Assembly: GCF_009647655.1 (NCBI RefSeq)
Contig: NZ_WJFD01000001.1
Coordinates: 2,666,001 to 2,730,000 of the forward strand
DNA from: Chitinophaga sp. SYP-B3965
GTDB taxonomy: Bacteria > Bacteroidota > Bacteroidia > Chitinophagales > Chitinophagaceae
DNA length: 64,000 nucleotides
Reading direction: 5' to 3'
Shown: positions 60,218-64,000 of the stretch, in pieces
Numbering within the stretch: position 1 is the first letter of the stretch
Layout of the letters: each line of letters starts with the position of its first letter
Program-made: the position numbers and the translations under genes
The notes under the pieces: model-generated
Database searches by the model: none
What the model saw: only the letters and a program-made list of their open reading frames with translations
What the model was told of the DNA's origin: nothing

Positions 60218-62587
60218 ATGAAAACAACAGCAAACACGCTAATGCTCATTTGTTTATTAATGCTAACCACATTTAGCTTAATGGCACAACAGCAACGGTA
60301 TACGGTTAGCGGATATGTTAAAGACGAACACTCTGGTGAATCATTAATAGGCATCTCCATTGGCAAACCCGGCACCTCTGTAGGTACGGTTACCAATGAA
60401 TATGGATTTTACTCCCTTACCCTCCCTGCCGGTTCACATGAGATCCAATACTCTTACATGGGCTATAAACCTATTAAGATGACGATCGACCTCACCAGCA
60501 ATAAACGCCAGGACATCAAGCTGGCACAGGCAGACCGCCAGTTGAATGAGGTAGTGATCACCAGCAAGCAACAGGAAAAGAATATCAATACACTCAATAC
60601 CAGCTTGAATAAGCTGGACATCGCCGAGATGAAAAAGCTGCCCACATTCATGGGTGAAGTAGACGTTTTGCGCGCCATCCAAACCCTTCCCGGTGTAAAT
60701 ACAGTAGGTGAAGGCGCCGCCAGCTTCAATGTACGCGGTGGTGCAGGAGATGAAAACCTGATCCTGATGGATGAAGCCCCCGTTTATAACTCTACACACA
60801 TGCTGGGTTTCTTCTCTGTATTCAACCCGGATGCGGTAAAGAACATCAATCTCATTAAAGGTGGTTTTCCGGCCGAATACGGCGGCAGAACTGCCTCTGT
60901 ACTCGATATCAGGATGAAGGACGGCAATAACCAGAAACTGGGCCTTACAGGCGGTATCGGGAATATCTTTAGCCGCCTTGCGGTAGAAGGTCCCATCCAA
61001 AAAGATAAGTCTTCTTTCATCATTGCAGGCAGGCGCTCTTACATGGATGTGATGATGAAGCCTTTTATGAAAGGGGACATGAAGGATACCAAGCTGTACT
61101 TCTATGATCTTACCGCCAAAGTGAACTTTAACCTCAATAAGAATAACAGCCTTTTTGTGAGTGGTTATTTTGGACGGGATGTATTTGGATTTGGCGGCCA
61201 GGTGAACATGAACTGGGGTAATACCACTACTTCCGTACGCTGGAACCACATCTTCAATAACCGCCTGTTCATGAACCTCACCACTTATTACACCAAGTAT
61301 GATTACAGTCTGGAATTCAAAAGCAAGGAAACGGATGTTGCCAAGCAAAGTTATAAATGGACTTCCAACATTATCAATTACGGCATAAAACCAGCATTCA
61401 CTTATTATATCAATTCCAACAATACCCTGCATTTTGGTGTACAATCTGTACTCTATACATTTAAGCCGGGTAAAGGAACAGCCACTGATGGAGAAACGAC
61501 CAATGAAACGGTACTGAAAGATAAGAATGCCCTGGAAGGCGCCGTATACCTGGATCATGAGTTGAAAGCAGGCAAGTTTGGTGTGCAATACGGCGTACGT
61601 TTATCAGGCTTCCAGTTTCGCGGAAAAGGTACTGCCTATTATTATGCAGACACCACCGCAGGCATCCGCAAACGCCTGGACCATACGCAGGAATTTGCCG
61701 CCGGCAAAACCATTGCTGACTACTATTTCCTTGAACCACGCATCTCCGCAAAATATAAACTGAATGCCACGAGTGCAGTAAAAGCAGCTTACAGCCGCAG
61801 CGCACAATACATGCATCAGCTCAGTAACACGGCATCCCCTACCCCTGTAGACATCTGGACGCCGGTAACCAACAACGTAAAACCACAGTTAACAGACCAG
61901 GTTACAGCCGGTTACTTCTACAATGCTCCCGGAGATAAGTTTGAGCTTTCTGCAGAAGTATTCTATAAAACAATGAAAGATCAGCTGGACTTTATTGATA
62001 ACTCAGACCTCGATCTGAATGAATTTATTGAAGCAGACCTGCTGGCATCCACAGGCCGCGCATATGGTTTGGAACTCTATGTTAAAAAAGATATAGGAAA
62101 TACAACAGGCTGGGTAAGTTATACCCTCTCCCGCTCAGAACGTAAAACGCCCGGCATCAGTCAGAGTGAATGGTTCATCAACAGGTATGACCGTACCCAC
62201 AATGTGAACGTGGTAGTATCACATGAGTTCACTAAAAGGATCAGCATGGGTGCTAACTGGGTGTTTGCATCCGGTACGCCTGCTACGTTTGCAGATGCAC
62301 GTCTTGAATTCCAGGATTGGGATATTCCTTACAACACAACAGAAAAACGTAACAACTACCGCCTGAAACCATTCCACAGACTGGATCTTTCTGTAACCTG
62401 GAAAGGCAAACAATTAAAGCGCTGGAAAGGAGAATGGGTGTTCTCACTGTATAACGTATATGCCCGCAGGAATGCCTACACCGTGTATTTCAGGCAGAAC
62501 GAGGATGATCCCAATAAGAAAGAAGCAGTACGCCTTTCTATCATTGGATCTATCATTCCCGGCATTACCTACAACTTCAAGTTTTAA
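60218..62587 (+). CDS. TonB-dependent receptor (non-SusC type)
   Basis: 789 aa from the ATG at 60218 with signal peptide MKTTANTLMLICLLMLTTFSLMA-Q. A carboxypeptidase-like domain (YTVSGYVKDEHSGESLIGISIGKPGTSVGTVTNEYGFYSL) precedes the plug (FMGEVDVLRAIQTLPGVNTVGEGAASFNVRGGAGDENLILMDEAPVYN, VKNINLIKGGFPAEYGGRTASVLDIRMKDG) and a barrel ending GITYNFKF. Shorter than SusC proteins and lacking a SusD partner, so likely a receptor for metal-siderophore, vitamin or peptide. DUF4249 follows 23 bp later. Confidence 0.93.
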   Translation: MKTTANTLMLICLLMLTTFSLMAQQQRYTVSGYVKDEHSGESLIGISIGKPGTSVGTVTNEYGFYSLTLPAGSHEIQYSYMGYKPIKMTIDLTSNKRQDIKLAQADRQLNEVVITSKQQEKNINTLNTSLNKLDIAEMKKLPTFMGEVDVLRAIQTLPGVNTVGEGAASFNVRGGAGDENLILMDEAPVYNSTHMLGFFSVFNPDAVKNINLIKGGFPAEYGGRTASVLDIRMKDGNNQKLGLTGGIGNIFSRLAVEGPIQKDKSSFIIAGRRSYMDVMMKPFMKGDMKDTKLYFYDLTAKVNFNLNKNNSLFVSGYFGRDVFGFGGQVNMNWGNTTTSVRWNHIFNNRLFMNLTTYYTKYDYSLEFKSKETDVAKQSYKWTSNIINYGIKPAFTYYINSNNTLHFGVQSVLYTFKPGKGTATDGETTNETVLKDKNALEGAVYLDHELKAGKFGVQYGVRLSGFQFRGKGTAYYYADTTAGIRKRLDHTQEFAAGKTIADYYFLEPRISAKYKLNATSAVKAAYSRSAQYMHQLSNTASPTPVDIWTPVTNNVKPQLTDQVTAGYFYNAPGDKFELSAEVFYKTMKDQLDFIDNSDLDLNEFIEADLLASTGRAYGLELYVKKDIGNTTGWVSYTLSRSERKTPGISQSEWFINRYDRTHNVNVVVSHEFTKRISMGANWVFASGTPATFADARLEFQDWDIPYNTTEKRNNYRLKPFHRLDLSVTWKGKQLKRWKGEWVFSLYNVYARRNAYTVYFRQNEDDPNKKEAVRLSIIGSIIPGITYNFKF

Positions 62588-62610
62588 CCATTCGCAAAGC
62601 ATTTAATAAT

Positions 62611-63483
62611 ATGAAAAGGATCATCAACATATTCGCCATCCTGGTAACAGCAGCAGCAGGCTTCACTTCGTGTGAAGACGTGATAGACCTGGATATTCCC
62701 AACGGGAAAACATTCGCTGTAGTAGATGCATGGATCACCAATGAAGCAGGTAAACAGAGCATCCGCATCACGGAATCTGTTCCCTACACTGCTACAGGCG
62801 CTGCTCCGGCTATCAGTGATGCAGTAGTGGTATTAACAGACCTCACAGACAACAAGACTTATCCATTCACCTTTGCCAATGGCGTGTATAGTCACGATCC
62901 GGGTTTAGATAAAAGCATCGGTGTATTGAATCATGCTTACAAACTGAGGATAGAACTGAAAACAGAAGTGTTTGAAGCCATCGACACCATTAAAAGAGTG
63001 CCGGAGATAGATTCCATCTCCTACGAATTCAAAACAGAAGAAAATTCAGCAAGCAATGAAGAAGGATATTATGCACGTTTCTGGGGCCGCGACCTGGCAG
63101 GCGCATCTGATTATTACTGGGTGAGGAGTTACCGTAACACAAAGGAAAATCGTGTGGGAGATGCATTTGCAGTAGACGGTTCTTACCAGGAATATGTATC
63201 AGACAGTGCTATTTTCATCGTTCCCATTAGTGAAAGCATCACCGATTGGGATAAACCTTTTCAGCTGAATGAAACGGTGATCGTACGCCTCGCTTCCCTC
63301 ACCAAAAGCAGCCATACCTTCCTCACCCATGTGGAATCACAGCTGAACAATGGTGGTCTCTTCGCAAAGATCCTGGAGAATGTAAAGAGCAATATCAAAA
63401 ATACAAACGCTTCCAGCGAAACCAGGGTACTCGGCTGGTTCGGTACCTCAGCCGTAAAGTTTAAGGAAAGAGTAATTCGTTAA
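62611..63483 (+). CDS. DUF4249 lipoprotein
   Basis: 290 aa. Lipobox GFTSC (Cys21). The body begins VIDLDIPNGKTFAVVDAWITNEAGKQSIRITESVPY, then SDAVVVLTDL and HAYKLRIELKTEVFEAIDTIKRVPEIDSISYEFK, the DUF4249 pattern. In Bacteroidota this family is almost always encoded after a TonB-dependent receptor of this type and is thought to act with it at the outer membrane. Exact role unknown. Confidence 0.88.
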   Translation: MKRIINIFAILVTAAAGFTSCEDVIDLDIPNGKTFAVVDAWITNEAGKQSIRITESVPYTATGAAPAISDAVVVLTDLTDNKTYPFTFANGVYSHDPGLDKSIGVLNHAYKLRIELKTEVFEAIDTIKRVPEIDSISYEFKTEENSASNEEGYYARFWGRDLAGASDYYWVRSYRNTKENRVGDAFAVDGSYQEYVSDSAIFIVPISESITDWDKPFQLNETVIVRLASLTKSSHTFLTHVESQLNNGGLFAKILENVKSNIKNTNASSETRVLGWFGTSAVKFKERVIR

Positions 63484-63501
63484 ATATAAAATTCCATTTG
63501 T

Positions 63502-64000
63502 ATGAAAACAACGAAAATAGTTTTAGTACTTATCACCATGCTGGCAGCGCAATTGAGCTTTGCACAGGATAGTAAGATAGAATCACTGGCAGGTGGAGGA
63601 AAAGGCAAGATCAGGGTAGGCGGCTTTGGTGCACCTACCATCAAGTTCACCACATTTGATGACCAACTGGGCATCCTGATGGGCGGTTATGCCGGCGTGA
63701 TGCTGAACAGCAAACTGATGCTGGGAGCAGGTGCATATGCCCTGGTGAATAATATTGAAGCAGCCCGTACCAATGCAGCAGATCCTACCTTATACTGGAA
63801 CATGTGGTACACTGGATTTGTACCAGAGTATACCTTCAAATCCAATAAACTCTTCCATGCTGCCGTAAGCGCCCTCATCGGTGGTGGCGGCGTGATGAAG
63901 AACGAACGTTATAAAGGTTTTGATGAGGATAGCGACAACCTGGATTACAGCGGCTTTTTCGTTGCGGAACCACAAGTGAATTTTGAAATGAACATCACCT
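63502..64000 (+). CDS. Exported outer-membrane protein (3' end beyond window)
   Basis: At least 166 codons, open to the right edge. Signal peptide MKTTKIVLVLITMLAAQLSFA-Q. Glycine-rich strands (KGKIRVGGFGAPTIKFTTFDDQLGILMGGYAGVML; HAAVSALIGGGGVMKNERYKGF) suggest a small barrel or periplasmic protein. It starts 18 bp after DUF4249, so it belongs to the TonB receptor operon. No named family is recognised. Confidence 0.8.
   Translation, partial: MKTTKIVLVLITMLAAQLSFAQDSKIESLAGGGKGKIRVGGFGAPTIKFTTFDDQLGILMGGYAGVMLNSKLMLGAGAYALVNNIEAARTNAADPTLYWNMWYTGFVPEYTFKSNKLFHAAVSALIGGGGVMKNERYKGFDEDSDNLDYSGFFVAEPQVNFEMNIT

Noticed and set aside
60434..61588. 384-aa minus-strand ORF opposite the TonB receptor
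   Set aside because: The opposite strand holds a well-supported TonB receptor with signal peptide, plug and barrel; the long ORF is a shadow with no recognisable domain.
1..64000. tRNA or rRNA genes, insertion sequences or prophage genes
   Set aside because: Both strands were scanned by eye; no cloverleaf, transposase, integrase or capsid pattern was found, though a covariance-model search would be needed to exclude small RNAs.

Overview
The window reads as chromosomal DNA of a member of the Bacteroidota, most likely a Chitinophaga-like Chitinophagaceae. The grounds are SusC/SusD pairs, an ECF sigma/FecR/SusC cascade, TAnnTTTG-type -7 promoter boxes, lipoboxes ending in Cys, the DUF4249-TonB receptor pair and a K+-type membrane pyrophosphatase. 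This assignment is inferred from families and motifs, not from a database match. No rRNA, tRNA, CRISPR array, insertion sequence or prophage was recognised. Two genes run off the edges: a SusC-like receptor on the left and an outer-membrane protein on the right.

Layout. 1-7 kb: a SusC-like receptor, then a proline dehydrogenase co-transcribed behind a PD-(D/E)XK nuclease-helicase (DUF2075/Schlafen-like). Divergent from these is an ArsR regulator followed by an MFS exporter, and three copies of one putative operator lie around them. 7-26.8 kb: accessory, mostly single-enzyme genes (DUF3095 cyclase-like, SRPBCC, DUF1772, S41 peptidase, DHFR-like, tautomerase, VOC, a VOC-GNAT fusion, GrpB, MDR reductase, AlkD, GMC oxidoreductase) interspersed with five AraC-type regulators. 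27.2-36.3 kb: a compact polysaccharide-utilisation operon (sigma, anti-sigma, SusC, SusD, SusE, GH76) that probably targets alpha-1,6-mannan. 36.4-42.2 kb: ankyrin, SRPBCC, luciferase-like and FadL-like genes, plus an immunity-like gene and a TPR gene.

42.4-52.5 kb: envelope genes. LptD is divergent from an amidase - MCE/MlaD - OstA/LptA-like - NhaA run, followed by two paralogous small beta-barrel proteins. 53.2-58.5 kb: NAD(P)HX repair enzyme, membrane pyrophosphatase, and an Rrf2 regulator with a NmrA-like reductase sharing a 21-bp operator. 58.7-64 kb: a PchR-like AraC regulator, a small HMA-like protein and a TonB receptor/DUF4249/outer-membrane operon, perhaps for metal or siderophore uptake.

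The most unusual features are non-coding. Three intergenic tandem-repeat arrays (26.8, 52.6 and 58.6 kb) have different unit lengths but share a degenerate core, TCTTTGCTTTAG. A fourth locus (42.26-42.35 kb) combines an 11-bp helically phased repeat with a 16-bp inverted repeat.
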